NCBI RefSeq assembly: GCF_033705735.1
Contig: NZ_CP131132.1
Location: forward strand, 62,001-126,000
Direction: 5' to 3'
Origin: Shinella zoogloeoides
GTDB lineage: Bacteria > Pseudomonadota > Alphaproteobacteria > Rhizobiales > Rhizobiaceae
Length of the DNA stretch: 64,000 bases
Position numbers and translations under genes: made by a program. Under the pieces are notes generated by a model. The model was not told the DNA's origin and ran no database searches. It saw only the letters and a program-made list of their open reading frames with translations. Of the stretch, positions 1 through 9,093 are shown one piece after another. Each line of letters starts with the position of its first letter. Position 1 is the stretch's first letter.

Positions 1-1467
1 CTCATCAAAATCGCGCATTGTAAGCGCGTCAGGCGACTGTTTTCTGGCTTCTTGGACGATGGCCGTTATCGTGCTTTCCGCAATCTCAGGCCGTGTGCGG
101 CCGGTCTTCAGAACAAGCTCTGTCTGCCAGTGATCGTACATTCCAGCCGCTTCCGGGCAGGGGGTTTGCATGCCGACATAGTTTAGAAAACGCCACATGC
201 TTCTGTCGGCAAACCGCAGCCAGAGGAACGTGTTTGGTGCCATGACCCCGGCAGATCGAGCGGCTTTAAGTGTACCATCCTTGCCGTCAGTAAGCGACGA
301 TGCCAAGACGCCAAATACGTATCCGTGCCGCTGCACGATCCTGTCTATCACATCGACCGGGCGCTTCGGATCGATCCCGGTGGCGGGCTTCACGATGATC
401 TTTGCCAGCTCTTCTTTCGCCCGCTTCGTTGTTTTGAAATTGGGGCCGACCTTTGCCAGATGTTCCGACAGGATTATCATGTTGGATGGCTGCTCGATGC
501 CGGTGCCGATATCAGCACCCTTTGCTTTCTTTTTCTTAGGCTTCCCGGCCTTTTTATCGGGATCAGGGTAGTCGTATGGCCCGATCACAAGACTGTCGCC
601 AAGCTTGGTCTTTTCACGGTTGATGTCGCGCCAGACATCTCGAAGGAACTCTTCGCTCGCATCCAAGACACTTGAGAGCTTGATGTCGCTGTCGTGAAGC
701 GCATTCACGCGCACAAGGGCCGAGTACAGGATCACGGTCGCGTACCATGGCAATTCATCTATCGCAGCCCTTACAGCGGCGTCATTACGAAGGTTCACAT
801 TTAGAAACGGGTTGTGCGGCCCAAAGGGCTTCTCTAGGGCCTTTCGCAGAGCGCTGCGATTGATTGCCCGTTCACCTGCCTTTCGGTCCTCGTCGGCTTC
901 TTCCGGCTTGGGGGAGGTCTGTTCTTCGTCGTTCTCAGGAACCTTGAATTTATCAGCGACGATAGCGCCGCTGTCGATCAGCAGCTCAAGTGCTGACATC
1001 GGCTGAGACGCAGGGCCGGAGCTGGCCGAATATCTGTGCATGGGGAATTTCAGGAAGAACTCGCAATGAGGATAGAACGGCGCGAAGCGCTGCATCAGCT
1101 CCTTGTGGCTCATTGCATACTCTGCATCCTTCTTCGGCCGCAGATAGGTAATGATGTGCTTGCTCTCGACCTTCGCTCTCATAAAGAGGCCGACCAGAAC
1201 TATGATCCCGGCGCACACCACGCCGAAGGGAAGGGACGACAGAAAGATCGACTGGATACTCAGGTCCTTGCCCGGCGTGTAGGCGAAATAGTCGCCCCAC
1301 GCGGTCAGTTTCCAAAGCGTGCCGGTTTCAGCAGTGCGAGCCGCGCGATAGAGCATTCCTACTGGCGCGCGGAAAATCACCCATACTACAGTTAGGATCG
1401 CCAGACAGAAAAACAGCGCCGTGCCGATTTCCAGCCATCCGACGCTCTTCTGATCCCTTGGTGCCAT
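1..1467 (-). CDS. dotM: DotM/IcmP-like coupling-complex protein (C-terminus cut by window)
   Basis: Open from ATG at 1467 to the window edge (489 codons). The right-arm copy shows that about 38 more residues would follow. Two N-terminal membrane segments are visible (about residues 10-31 and 67-88), then a motif FFLKFPMHRYSASSGPA and PMSALELL, as in DotM/IcmP/TrbA proteins. The C-terminal signature FLWLRFADRSMWRFLNYVG followed by TPCPEAAG and an HW pair is the family hallmark. DotM works with DotL at the inner membrane to recruit substrates to Dot/Icm and IncI-type secretion systems. It is divergent from topA. The left arm is unbroken here; the right-arm copy has indels. Confidence 0.85.
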   Translation of the reverse strand, partial: MAPRDQKSVGWLEIGTALFFCLAILTVVWVIFRAPVGMLYRAARTAETGTLWKLTAWGDYFAYTPGKDLSIQSIFLSSLPFGVVCAGIIVLVGLFMRAKVESKHIITYLRPKKDAEYAMSHKELMQRFAPFYPHCEFFLKFPMHRYSASSGPASQPMSALELLIDSGAIVADKFKVPENDEEQTSPKPEEADEDRKAGERAINRSALRKALEKPFGPHNPFLNVNLRNDAAVRAAIDELPWYATVILYSALVRVNALHDSDIKLSSVLDASEEFLRDVWRDINREKTKLGDSLVIGPYDYPDPDKKAGKPKKKKAKGADIGTGIEQPSNMIILSEHLAKVGPNFKTTKRAKEELAKIIVKPATGIDPKRPVDVIDRIVQRHGYVFGVLASSLTDGKDGTLKAARSAGVMAPNTFLWLRFADRSMWRFLNYVGMQTPCPEAAGMYDHWQTELVLKTGRTRPEIAESTITAIVQEARKQSPDALTMRDFDE

Positions 1468-1555
1468 TTTCCCTTTTCCCACTCGATCATTGACAATGAT
1501 TTCATTAGCGGAAACGTTATCAAATGTTTCAGCGATTTGCTATCAGGAGGGTGCA
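1468..1555. promoter_or_regulatory. Divergent dotM/topA promoter region
   Basis: The 88 bases between the two divergent starts hold a TTGACA hexamer at 1490-1495, pointing toward topA, with a weak AACGTT-type -10 region about 17 bases later. GAAAC (1511-1515) and GTTTC (1526-1530) form an imperfect inverted repeat that could be an operator. The topA ribosome-binding site AGGAGG lies at about 1546-1551. Binding partners are unknown. Confidence 0.4.
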
Positions 1556-3667
1556 GTGAAACTCATGATTGTCGAAAGCCCTACCAAGGCTAAGAAAATT
1601 GGATCGCTGCTTGGTTCCGATTGGCGAGTAGAGGCCAGCATGGGCCATATTGTAGATCTTCCAACGGACCAGATGGCCGTTGAACCGCAAACATACCAGC
1701 TCACCTATGTAGCATCCGAGCGCGGCCGATCTGTCATCAGCCGGTTGAAGCCATTGGTCGCCGAGGCCGATGCCATTTATCTTGCAACGGACCCGGATCG
1801 TGAGGGGGAGGCGATTTCCGAGCATCTGAAGCGTTACTTGCGCATCGAGCGGTATCAGCGGGTCACATTCAACGAGATAACCGAGACCGGTATAAAGGCG
1901 GCACTCGCCGCGCCTCGCCCGATTGATCGGCGGCTTGTCGCGGCACAGGAGGCACGCAGAGCAGCGGATCGGTTGATCGGCTACCGAGTGTCCTTTCCGA
2001 TATCGACGGCAGCGGGGCAGTCCCTGACAGCCGGTCGTTGCCAGTCGCCCGCAGTCCGCCTCGTTGTCGAACGGCAGAATGAGATAGACCGCTTCAAGGT
2101 GACAGACCATTTTTCGGCGTTAGCGGAGTTTGAGAACGGCTCGTGGACCGCCGAGTGGCAGACCAAATCCTTTCTGCAGGGCGATGACGAATACATCCTC
2201 GATCAGAGTTTGGCCGAGCGAGCTGCGGCTTGCCGCCGCTTCACGGTGACGGCAGCGGCCGAGAAGCCCGTTGCCAAGGGACCACCCGCACCGTTTACGA
2301 CCTCCGCGCTCTTGCAGGCGGCGGGAGCCACCCTTGGATACCCTCCAGCCCTGACACAGAAGCTTGCACAGAGCCTTTTCGAAGCCGGTTTGATTACCTA
2401 CCACCGGACAGACAATCCGAACCTCTCAGATGACGGGATTGCGGCTATCGGTGCCTATGCTGAGGGGCAGGGATGGCAGCTTTCGGAAAAAAAACGACGC
2501 TGGCCGCTGCCTGAAGGAGCACAGGAGGCTCATGAGGCTATTCGACCAACTCATGTTGAGGATCGTGAGGCGGGGGAGGATGACAAGCAAAAAGCGCTAT
2601 ACAAGCTGATTTGGCAGCGCGCCGTTGCCTCGCAGCTCGCAGATGCCGTCTACAAAACAGTGACGCTCGATCTCACGGCCGATGCCGGTGGCGAGCGCTT
2701 CCATTTCCGTGCTCGCAGCGCCGAGCTGGTTAAGCAAGGGTGGAGGATCGTTGCTGCGGATGAAAAGAGCGATGACGAAGATGAGGACGAGTCGACCAAC
2801 GGGCGCGTCCCGATGCTACAGCCAGGTACTTCCGTGACAGCGACGGGAGGCAAGATTTTGCGCAAGGCGACAAAGCCGCCCCGGCGCTACACCGAAACCA
2901 GCTTGATCCGCAAACTTGAGCAGATGGGCATCGGTAGGCCATCGACCTTTGCGGCTATCGTATCGAATATCTGCAACAAGAAATATGTTGTGGTGGAAAA
3001 ACGGTATCTCGTCCCGACACAGAGCGGCCGGGCCATCGTCGGAAACCTCGTCGGCCGTTTTGACTTCGCCGAATACGACTTCACCAAAGACCTCGAAAAA
3101 CGCCTCGATCTCATAGCGGAAGGCAGAGAACGCTATGTCGATGTGATCGCTGATCTTGATCAGCGCCTCGATGTTGAGCTTGGGAAGCTCGCGAGCGTGA
3201 AGCCTGCCCACCCATGTCCTAAGTGCGGCAAGGCGCTGCGACTTGTGACGGGTAAGTCGCGGAGCTTTTTCGGTTGTTCGGGCTATCGCGATGGATGCCC
3301 TGTCATTTGTGAAAACGACAACGGCAAGCCGGGAGCAGTCATCGAGCGGTCGGATACGCCTTCTGAGAAGCAGGCAGCGTTTGCAAAGCGGATCGCGGAA
3401 GAGAATGGCTTATCTCTGCCGGAAGAGGTTATGGCGTCTGCAAAAGCTCTCTCGGTGTGGATTGATGAGGCCCTTGCCGCCGCGCCGCCTCGACTTGCCA
3501 GCGACAAGCAGCGTGAGTTCATCGCGACCTTGATCGAGCAAAATGGGCTACAGCCCCCTGCCGGATGGCCGGATAATGTCACAAGCGATGTGGCGAGCGC
3601 CTTCATTTCCAAGAACGGGAAGGCTAAGGGAAAATCGAAGCCCGCGCGCAGGCGTAAAGCTTCATGA
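1556..3667 (+). CDS. topA: Type IA DNA topoisomerase
   Basis: About 703 residues; relaxes negatively supercoiled DNA by single-strand passage. The N-terminal TOPRIM domain has IVESPTKAKKI and the acidic metal motif DPDREGEAIS. The catalytic tyrosine is residue 282 in GLITYHRTDN. A four-cysteine zinc ribbon lies near residues 554-585 (CPKCGK, then FFGCSGY and GCPVIC). An unusual C-terminal half follows, ending in a basic KPARRRKAS tail. The GTG start at 1556 is preferred because AGGAGG lies five bases upstream and it gives the conserved N-terminus; an upstream TTG at 1490 would overlap the promoter. Plasmid topoisomerases of this kind (compare TraE of RP4) often accompany conjugation genes. 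The right-arm copy is broken by many indels. Confidence 0.92.
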   Translation: MKLMIVESPTKAKKIGSLLGSDWRVEASMGHIVDLPTDQMAVEPQTYQLTYVASERGRSVISRLKPLVAEADAIYLATDPDREGEAISEHLKRYLRIERYQRVTFNEITETGIKAALAAPRPIDRRLVAAQEARRAADRLIGYRVSFPISTAAGQSLTAGRCQSPAVRLVVERQNEIDRFKVTDHFSALAEFENGSWTAEWQTKSFLQGDDEYILDQSLAERAAACRRFTVTAAAEKPVAKGPPAPFTTSALLQAAGATLGYPPALTQKLAQSLFEAGLITYHRTDNPNLSDDGIAAIGAYAEGQGWQLSEKKRRWPLPEGAQEAHEAIRPTHVEDREAGEDDKQKALYKLIWQRAVASQLADAVYKTVTLDLTADAGGERFHFRARSAELVKQGWRIVAADEKSDDEDEDESTNGRVPMLQPGTSVTATGGKILRKATKPPRRYTETSLIRKLEQMGIGRPSTFAAIVSNICNKKYVVVEKRYLVPTQSGRAIVGNLVGRFDFAEYDFTKDLEKRLDLIAEGRERYVDVIADLDQRLDVELGKLASVKPAHPCPKCGKALRLVTGKSRSFFGCSGYRDGCPVICENDNGKPGAVIERSDTPSEKQAAFAKRIAEENGLSLPEEVMASAKALSVWIDEALAAAPPRLASDKQREFIATLIEQNGLQPPAGWPDNVTSDVASAFISKNGKAKGKSKPARRRKAS

Positions 3668-3685
3668 CATCAGCAGGGGAAACAG

Positions 3686-4084
3686 ATGGGCGTTCATCCT
3701 AAACAGCCGAACCAGATTGACATCGATGTGGGCAATAAAATCCGGCTGCGCAGGCGACTTACTGGCATGAGCCAGACGGCTCTAGGAACAGCGCTTGGGA
3801 TCACATTTCAACAGGTCCAGAAGTACGAGAAGGGCACAAACCGGGTCGGCGCAAGCCGACTGTCGGATATGGCCCGCATTCTAGGGGTGCCGGTTTCGTA
3901 TTTCTTTGAAGATGGGCAAAGCCATGATGTGGCTGAAAGCTCCGGGGAGTCTGAACTTCTTACTCAGTTCGTTGGCACTTCCGAAGGTCTAGCCTTGAAT
4001 CGTGCGTTCGCGCAAATACCCGATGGGGGTATCAGACGAAAGGTTCTCTCACTGGTGAAGGCTCTAGCCGACGAAGAGCAATGA
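3686..4084 (+). CDS. XRE/Cro-type helix-turn-helix regulator
   Basis: 132 residues. The helix-turn-helix spans about residues 17-70 (NKIRLRRRLTGMSQ, then GITFQQVQKYEKG and RLSDMARILGVPVSYFFED), a form very common in Rhizobiales. The C-terminus is acidic and ends LVKALADEEQ. It starts 18 bases after topA with an AGGGGAAACAG leader, so probably shares the topA transcript. It ends 13 bases from the convergent PH-domain gene. Probably a repressor of plasmid genes; its target is not visible. Confidence 0.85.
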   Translation: MGVHPKQPNQIDIDVGNKIRLRRRLTGMSQTALGTALGITFQQVQKYEKGTNRVGASRLSDMARILGVPVSYFFEDGQSHDVAESSGESELLTQFVGTSEGLALNRAFAQIPDGGIRRKVLSLVKALADEEQ

Positions 4085-4097
4085 CCGGATGGCCGTC

Positions 4098-4619
4098 CTA
4101 TTCGGCGTTGTTCTTGAGTGCCATAATCGTTCGTGATGCCTGCGGCGCTCCGCTGATCAGGTCAGCTACGATCTGATCGTCCCCTCGCGTACTGATCGAT
4201 ATCGAGCCGAAGCCGAGTATCCGGCCGAGAACGGATTGCGTAAGCTGAACGCCTATGATCTCTCGAACAGAGGTCGTGAACATATCTCGGCTGATGAAAC
4301 CGGTTCGCCAGAGCACGCGGTTACTGAAAACTCTAAGCTCTGTTGTCATGTACCTGATGAGGCACACGAGCACTTGTGTTGCAAAGCCCATGGCAATGAT
4401 GGCGGTCGCAATTCGGCAGACAAGGAAGATCGTGGGGTAAAAGCTCTCGTAAAGAGATAACCCGAGCACCATCGGGCCAAGATTGTGCATAAGGTAGAGG
4501 TCAGAGGTCCAGACGTACCAGAGAGCCGCTGTTCCGAGGCCAGCAATCAGCACCGGCCCGACGAATATGATTTTCGAGAGACGGTAGATCGTCAGTGGTT
4601 CTTGTTCGCCGTCTTCCAT
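4098..4619 (-). CDS. Membrane protein with bacterial PH-like (bPH2) domain
   Basis: 173 residues. Two hydrophobic hairpins at about residues 15-35 and 45-85 precede a soluble part reading VFSNRVLWRTGFISRD, REIIGVQLTQSVLGRILG and GSISISTRG. That order (membrane hairpins, TNRVLI-like strand, GRILGFG turn, short beta strands) is typical of YdbS/YdbT-type bPH2 proteins of unknown function. A GGAAG ribosome-binding site lies just upstream. It faces the XRE gene tail to tail. An almost complete second copy lies at 18015-18532. Confidence 0.7.
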   Translation of the reverse strand: MEDGEQEPLTIYRLSKIIFVGPVLIAGLGTAALWYVWTSDLYLMHNLGPMVLGLSLYESFYPTIFLVCRIATAIIAMGFATQVLVCLIRYMTTELRVFSNRVLWRTGFISRDMFTTSVREIIGVQLTQSVLGRILGFGSISISTRGDDQIVADLISGAPQASRTIMALKNNAE

Positions 4620-4714
4620 CCATCACTTCCGTTGTTTGTTTCACAACGAAGTCATATCATTTTTTGTTGTCGAAGGAAAAGCGGGAAAGGGGCGCATGAG
4701 CGCCCCTTCTGGTT

Positions 4715-4885
4715 TCAAGGTAGCCAGCGTTCGCGCGAGCACCAGTCGTCCAGCCAGTCGGCGGCAACCTTGTAAACGATCCACATGACGAATGCACCGC
4801 CGAGACCGATTGATGGAAATCCGGCCATAAAAGCGACAGTGAGGACGATAAGGGCGTGAAAGCTTGCTTCGATAGATGTGCTCAT
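4715..4885 (-). CDS. Small single-span membrane protein
   Basis: 56 residues starting MSTSIEASFHALIVLTV; one or two hydrophobic segments (residues 8-27 and 30-45), then DWLDDWCSRERW. GGAG lies 9 bases before the ATG at 4885. A longer reading starting at 4960 has no ribosome-binding site and is unlikely. No family recognised. It sits between the PH-domain gene and the cluster read leftward from the telomere. Confidence 0.55.
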   Translation of the reverse strand: MSTSIEASFHALIVLTVAFMAGFPSIGLGGAFVMWIVYKVAADWLDDWCSRERWLP

Positions 4886-5015
4886 TTTGTATCTCCAAGG
4901 TTTGAGCCGCAGGGAGATAACCCCTGCACCTTGATTCTCTCCCGCTTCCTTGCAAGGCACAAAAAGGCCCTCGAATCCGCCGATAGCCGATCAGACAGGG
5001 TTGGGTCGGAACCGC
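4886..5015. other. Short intergenic stretch
   Basis: About 130 bases between two genes read in the same direction. It contains the leader of the small membrane protein. No terminator or repeat was seen. Confidence 0.3.
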
Positions 5016-6048
5016 TCAGGTTTCCTTGTTTCGGGTTTTGACGAGCCGATACTCCTTGGAGACGACGCCGCTCTCACTGGCTGCACCAACCATGGCAGCT
5101 CTTACCCACACGGTCTTTTCAGGTAGACGACGAAGGTGGCCCCGGCGAAGATGAAGACGGGGGCTGGCGTGTGTTCCACTTGCGCTGCCGGTATTACCGG
5201 GGGACGGACGATCAGCGGCCAGCGCCAGAACCTTATAAGAAAAGAAAGGCTGCTTCCCCTTGGCAATCCGCGCCTTGTTCAGTTTGGCAGGGGCTTCAAT
5301 ATCCGCCGTCGCTACGTTTTCGCAGTTGAGGACTGCACACGCTTGAACCACGGCCATACCTTCATCCCTCGTGTCGTTCATTATGTTCGAATCCGGTTTC
5401 ACGGTCGCTTCTCGCAATGACCGCTTCGAAATGCTCCGGCTGAAGAATGAACGGCTCTGCTGCAAACTGCTGCGGCTTTTTGGGCAGCAAACCGGCGCTG
5501 TTAAGGGCTTCCATCGCGCGGGCGCTCAAAGGGCTGACTTGAGCCTGATCGACTGCTGCCAAGCTGTTCTCGTAGGGAACGAAAGCCCCGCCGATACCTA
5601 CATTCCACGTCTCGATGACATCCAGCCATGAAATAGGAAGGATAAAGACGCCTCCCTGCGGAAAGCGATCTAGGATGACGTTGAGATGCGCCAGTTGCGG
5701 CGGCGTTGCACCTGGCTCCCAACAAAGGGCAATGCGACGGGTTGACTTGTAGTGATCGAGATAACCCGCGTCCTTTGCATCGGTTTTCTGCCAAGGAGCT
5801 TCGAAAGCAACGAGCGGGAAGGGGAGCTTCAGGAGGTCTATGTGCGCTTGCGATACGTGCAGCGGATCAAGCAGCTCTGCGCAGTTGGGCAGGATAAATT
5901 TCACTGATCTGCGAAGCATATCGCTGACGATGCGGATCGCGTTGATGGACTGAACAAAATGCGGGGGGAGACGCTGTACGACCTCTTTCATGCTCTCAAT
6001 CGCATGGGCGCTATAGTTCAGCGCCGTAAAGTTCTCGCCTGTCTCCAT
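5016..6048 (-). CDS. Unknown protein with C-terminal RRGH motif, one gene split by a read error
   Basis: In this arm the gene is two overlapping frames (228 residues ending at 5362, and a frame ending at 5016). The right arm reads through the break with two extra bases, giving GFANIMNDTRDEGMAVV, so the true product is a single protein of about 343 residues. The N-terminal part (VVQRLPPHFVQSI) is mixed alpha/beta. The C-terminal part has KLNKARIAKGKQPFFSYKVL, then HASPRLHLRRGHLRRLPEKT and a WVRAAMVG end. The same C-terminal plan occurs in the neighbour at 6310-7113, so the two are paralogues. Proteins with this tail occur in phages and plasmids without known function. Confidence 0.7.
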
Positions 6049-6050
6049 TT

Positions 6051-6305
6051 CTAGTCTCCTTGCCCGTAGATCACTTCCAGAAGACCACGGGCATCCGCGT
6101 CTTCAATTGCTTTCAAAGCCGCCGCATGTCCGGCGACATTTTCACGTTCTCGTGCGAAGCGCGCTTCAACATCGCGCTTGAGAGTTTGGATCAGCTCGTG
6201 CTTCTCGGCGGTAGGAAAGACGGCATAGTGCTCAGCGGCCGCGAAGGCGACGTGCGGGATCGTAAACTCGTCAAGCGTCGGTTCATCTACATGATCCGAA
6301 GGCAT
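6051..6305 (-). CDS. Small acidic protein of unknown function
   Basis: 84 residues, mostly helical, with a charged centre (EKHELIQTLKRDVEARFARE) and EDADARGLLEVIYGQGD at the end. It lies between the two paralogous RRGH-motif genes, 2 bases from one and 4 from the other, so the three form an operon. The right-arm copy at 16374-16628 encodes the same protein, which confirms the frame. Confidence 0.75.
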   Translation of the reverse strand: MPSDHVDEPTLDEFTIPHVAFAAAEHYAVFPTAEKHELIQTLKRDVEARFARERENVAGHAAALKAIEDADARGLLEVIYGQGD

Positions 6306-6309
6306 GGGA

Positions 6310-7113
6310 TCAGACCTTCACAACATATTCGGGCTTGATGGGAATGCCTGTTTCCATATTGACGCAGCAAGGCGGGATGGGGATCATGCGGCCATCAGCC
6401 AGATGGCGAATATGACCTCTTCGCCAGTGTGGTTTGACGGTCCAGCCGCCCTCTCCCTTCCGGTTTTGTGATGCCTGTTGGCTGGCGCGAACATCGATCA
6501 CGATCATTGGGCCAATAGGCGGCTTTTTCTTCTGCAAGCGCTGCTTGTTCAAGCGCGCCGGGGCAGGCTCTTCCCGGCGGATGGCTTGCGGAGTGGCAAG
6601 GGCGCCGATCAGCGCCGCTGACACACCAAAGCCCGTGTCCACGAGCAGTTGCGTCGAATCGTTGTCGGCGTGGCTGACAAGGACGTGCTTGTGATCGCCG
6701 CAAACTCTCTGTCCGACTTGATTCAGGAAGACCAAGCCATTGCGGCGATGATTTTCGAACATGACGCGCACGGAAAGCGAGACGAGCTTTCCATCGATAG
6801 GGCTCATATTTTTCTCACAGAGAGCCGCCATATGGACGTGCTCATCGAGCACCTTCTGCACCCACGAGACCCAAAAAACATCGTGAGGGATAGGAGCAAC
6901 TTCCGCGTCCCATAGCTCGTTGGCAAAGTCTATGAATGTTTGGAGGGTATCGTCTTTGGGGTCTGCATCGAGAAAGCTGAAGGTAAATTCGGCGGCGCTG
7001 GCGGCGCACGCCTCAACATGCCGGGCCATCTCATCGATCTCATTGGCCTTCCATGGCTCCATTGAGCGGTAGTGGCCGGATTTCAGGTGTTCGAGGGCTG
7101 TGTGCAATCGCAT
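6310..7113 (-). CDS. Unknown protein, paralogue of the 5016-6048 product
   Basis: 267 residues in one frame. It starts MRLHTALEHLKSGHY. The C-terminal third has ARLNKQRLQKKKPPIGPMIV, then KPHWRRGHIRHLADGRMI and IPPCCVN. The order of a basic LNK-R-KK segment, a hydrophobic strand and an HWRRGHIR motif is shared with the neighbouring larger gene. The conserved Arg-Gly-His and paired cysteines might bind metal or nucleic acid, but no catalytic family is recognised. First gene after the nuclease gene in a leftward operon. Confidence 0.75.
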   Translation of the reverse strand: MRLHTALEHLKSGHYRSMEPWKANEIDEMARHVEACAASAAEFTFSFLDADPKDDTLQTFIDFANELWDAEVAPIPHDVFWVSWVQKVLDEHVHMAALCEKNMSPIDGKLVSLSVRVMFENHRRNGLVFLNQVGQRVCGDHKHVLVSHADNDSTQLLVDTGFGVSAALIGALATPQAIRREEPAPARLNKQRLQKKKPPIGPMIVIDVRASQQASQNRKGEGGWTVKPHWRRGHIRHLADGRMIPIPPCCVNMETGIPIKPEYVVKV

Positions 7114-7128
7114 TGATGGATCTCCGGT

Positions 7129-7548
7129 TTACGACTGACACCATTGGTTTCGATCACGGTATCCTCCGCGATAGGCATGGCCGAGGCCGAGCTTGATCAT
7201 CTGGTCTGCAATGTCTCCATGCTGCGTCATCACCTGCGTCAACACGCGGCCATAGCGATCTTCGCCTTGATCTCGGTATTGGATGCCGGGCGTGCTCATG
7301 AGACGCTGAAGCTGTTGGGTAGCGCGATCCGCAAGCGCTCGCTCCTGACCGCAACGAGCGCCTTCGCCAGCTTCTGGTGCGTCATAACCGACGATCCGGT
7401 ACTTAATGCCGTCCCGCCAGAACGTGTCTCCATCGACGATGCAGGTTATCCGCTTGCCCGTAGTGCAGATCGGCCATTGATCCTGTGCTGTTGCGGGTAA
7501 TGAGGTGGTGAGTGCTGCGAGAGCAGCGATTCCAGCTCTGATATGCAA
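7129..7548 (-). CDS. Exported thermonuclease-like (SNase) protein
   Basis: 139 residues. An Ala-rich signal peptide (residues 1-21, ending ATAQ) precedes a staphylococcal-nuclease fold: CIVDGDTF, YRIVGYDAPE (first catalytic Arg and metal Asp), an E after the Cys at about residue 66, and DRYGRVLTQV (second catalytic Arg). Four cysteines suggest periplasmic disulfides. The start appears to be TTG at 7548 with GGGAGC six bases upstream; no in-frame ATG gives the signal peptide. It lies 12 bases after the protelomerase gene, probably in the same transcript. Role could be DNA processing or scavenging. Confidence 0.85.
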   Translation of the reverse strand: MHIRAGIAALAALTTSLPATAQDQWPICTTGKRITCIVDGDTFWRDGIKYRIVGYDAPEAGEGARCGQERALADRATQQLQRLMSTPGIQYRDQGEDRYGRVLTQVMTQHGDIADQMIKLGLGHAYRGGYRDRNQWCQS

Positions 7549-7560
7549 TTCTTGCTCCCT

Positions 7561-9035
7561 TCAATTGTCCTCAGCTTCGCGCTCTTCGGCTGCTGCCTCG
7601 ATCTTTTTCGCCAACTGTTTTTTTACCCGGCGTGTCGCGCCGGCATCTTTTTGATCGGGGAGGTAGTATTTCATGTAGGAAGAGGCCGTTTCGATATCCT
7701 TCTCAGTGTGGCCGAGCGCTTCTGCGAAGAATGCGGCTTTCGTCTTCGACTTAGGCCGGAAAAACTGGTCCGCGATTTCCGCGTACAGTGCGCGAACGTT
7801 ATGCGCCTTGATTTTCTTGGCTTCGATCACGTTCGGCGTGTCTTCGAGCGAGACTTTTGGCCAGAGTTTTTCGAGGATTTCGTCACGGACGGCGGGAAGG
7901 ATGCACTTGGGGTTCGGAGCGCGCAGCAAGTCTGCTTTGAATTCGTCGCTCGTCATCTCGCGCCATATCTGGCCACTTTCACTGTAGCGGAGCACCATCC
8001 AAGCAAAAATGACATCTCGCGCTTTTGTCAGCACGGGGATCGAAACGACTGGTCGAATTGCGTCCCCTCGTTTCCACGAGTCTTTGCCTGTCCGGAGAAT
8101 AGGACGCGCCACGTCTCGTAGCCACGGCCACGGGTATGTTCTGTGTTCGTGGTCGGGTCTGCCATAATCGGCAGGGGCGAGAAGACGCCTTGGCAGAAGA
8201 TTTCGAAAGGGCGACGGCCGGTCAGGATACCGAGAGCCACGCCGATCTCGACGGCGCGTGTTCTCGATATATCAGAGGCCGTTTCACGAGCTGCTTGTTC
8301 CAAGGCGCTCCAAGAGGCGTCTGTGGCCGGAATAAGCTCCTTTGCGCGATCTAGGATATCCTGCCAGTGTGGCATAGGCACCAAGTCGCGGTGTTGCTCA
8401 ACAATTGCATCTCGATATTGGATGGATCGGGCCTTTTGGGCATCTTCGGGTGGTCTGACGATGGAAAGCGTTAGTTCATCATCCAGTCCGCGTCTGCGAA
8501 GCTCGTTGCGATAGGCGGCGGTTGTCGTCAGAACGGTGTTGCTCTTGAGGGTTTGCAGCATTTCGTCCAGCTCCGACTTCCAGAGCTTCCCGAGGCCGCG
8601 CTTATAGACGGCGCTGGCCTGCTTTTCGGTCTTGCCCTCTGCGAGCGAACGATCGTGCTCTTCTTTGAGCGTTTGAGCTGCTGTGCCAAACAGATCAATA
8701 CTATCGGCGCGGGTCGCCTTGCGCCCGCCAGCGCCGCGAGATTCAACCGTGCGGAGTGGATCGTCAGAGCGGTCGAGGACCTTAACGAAGTGCAGCGCCG
8801 GGTGATTGTCACCGTAGGCTTCACGAATTGCATTGCGGTAGCGCGAGGCATAGATGTTGCGCGTCGATACGGACTTGTCCGCAAACGTCTCCCATTCCTT
8901 TTCCCAAAGGTCGGCGTAATCATCGGCGTCGGCTGTCAGGTTTGCAACAAATGTTGCAATGGCATCCTTGACCACCGGGCGACGGCCGGTCTTTGCACGC
9001 TGCTGTTCGTCGGCGTCGGTCTTCTTCGCGTTCAT
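7561..9035 (-). CDS. Telomere resolvase (protelomerase), one artefactual frameshift near 8041
   Basis: Cuts a palindromic target and rejoins strands to form covalently closed hairpin telomeres on linear DNA. After restoring one C missing near 8041 (present in the right arm, giving SFPIPVLTKARD), the product is about 491 residues, close to Agrobacterium TelA and Borrelia ResT in size. Tyrosine-recombinase-type active-site residues are visible: Arg in ILTGRRPFEIF (274/275), Lys318 in FSGQAKTRG, Arg415 in HNVRALYAEIA, His443 in EALGHTE and nucleophile Tyr454 in SSYMKYY, with 11 residues between His and Tyr. The N-terminal 170 residues are helical. Its presumed target is the palindrome at 11624-11679. 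ATG at 9035; SNase follows after 12 bases. Confidence 0.9.
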
Positions 9036-9093
9036 TGAACTTTCTCATTTCCTTGATGTGCGGTGATCATTGGCGAAGGCTTCATGAAGCCGC

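Noticed and set aside
1529..2110. Long reading frame on the minus strand within topA
   Set aside because: Shadow of topA; no start signal and no family features.
5016..5465. Programmed frameshift joining the 228-residue frame to the RRGH-motif frame
   Set aside because: The right arm carries two extra bases at the same place that restore one frame, so a read error explains it.
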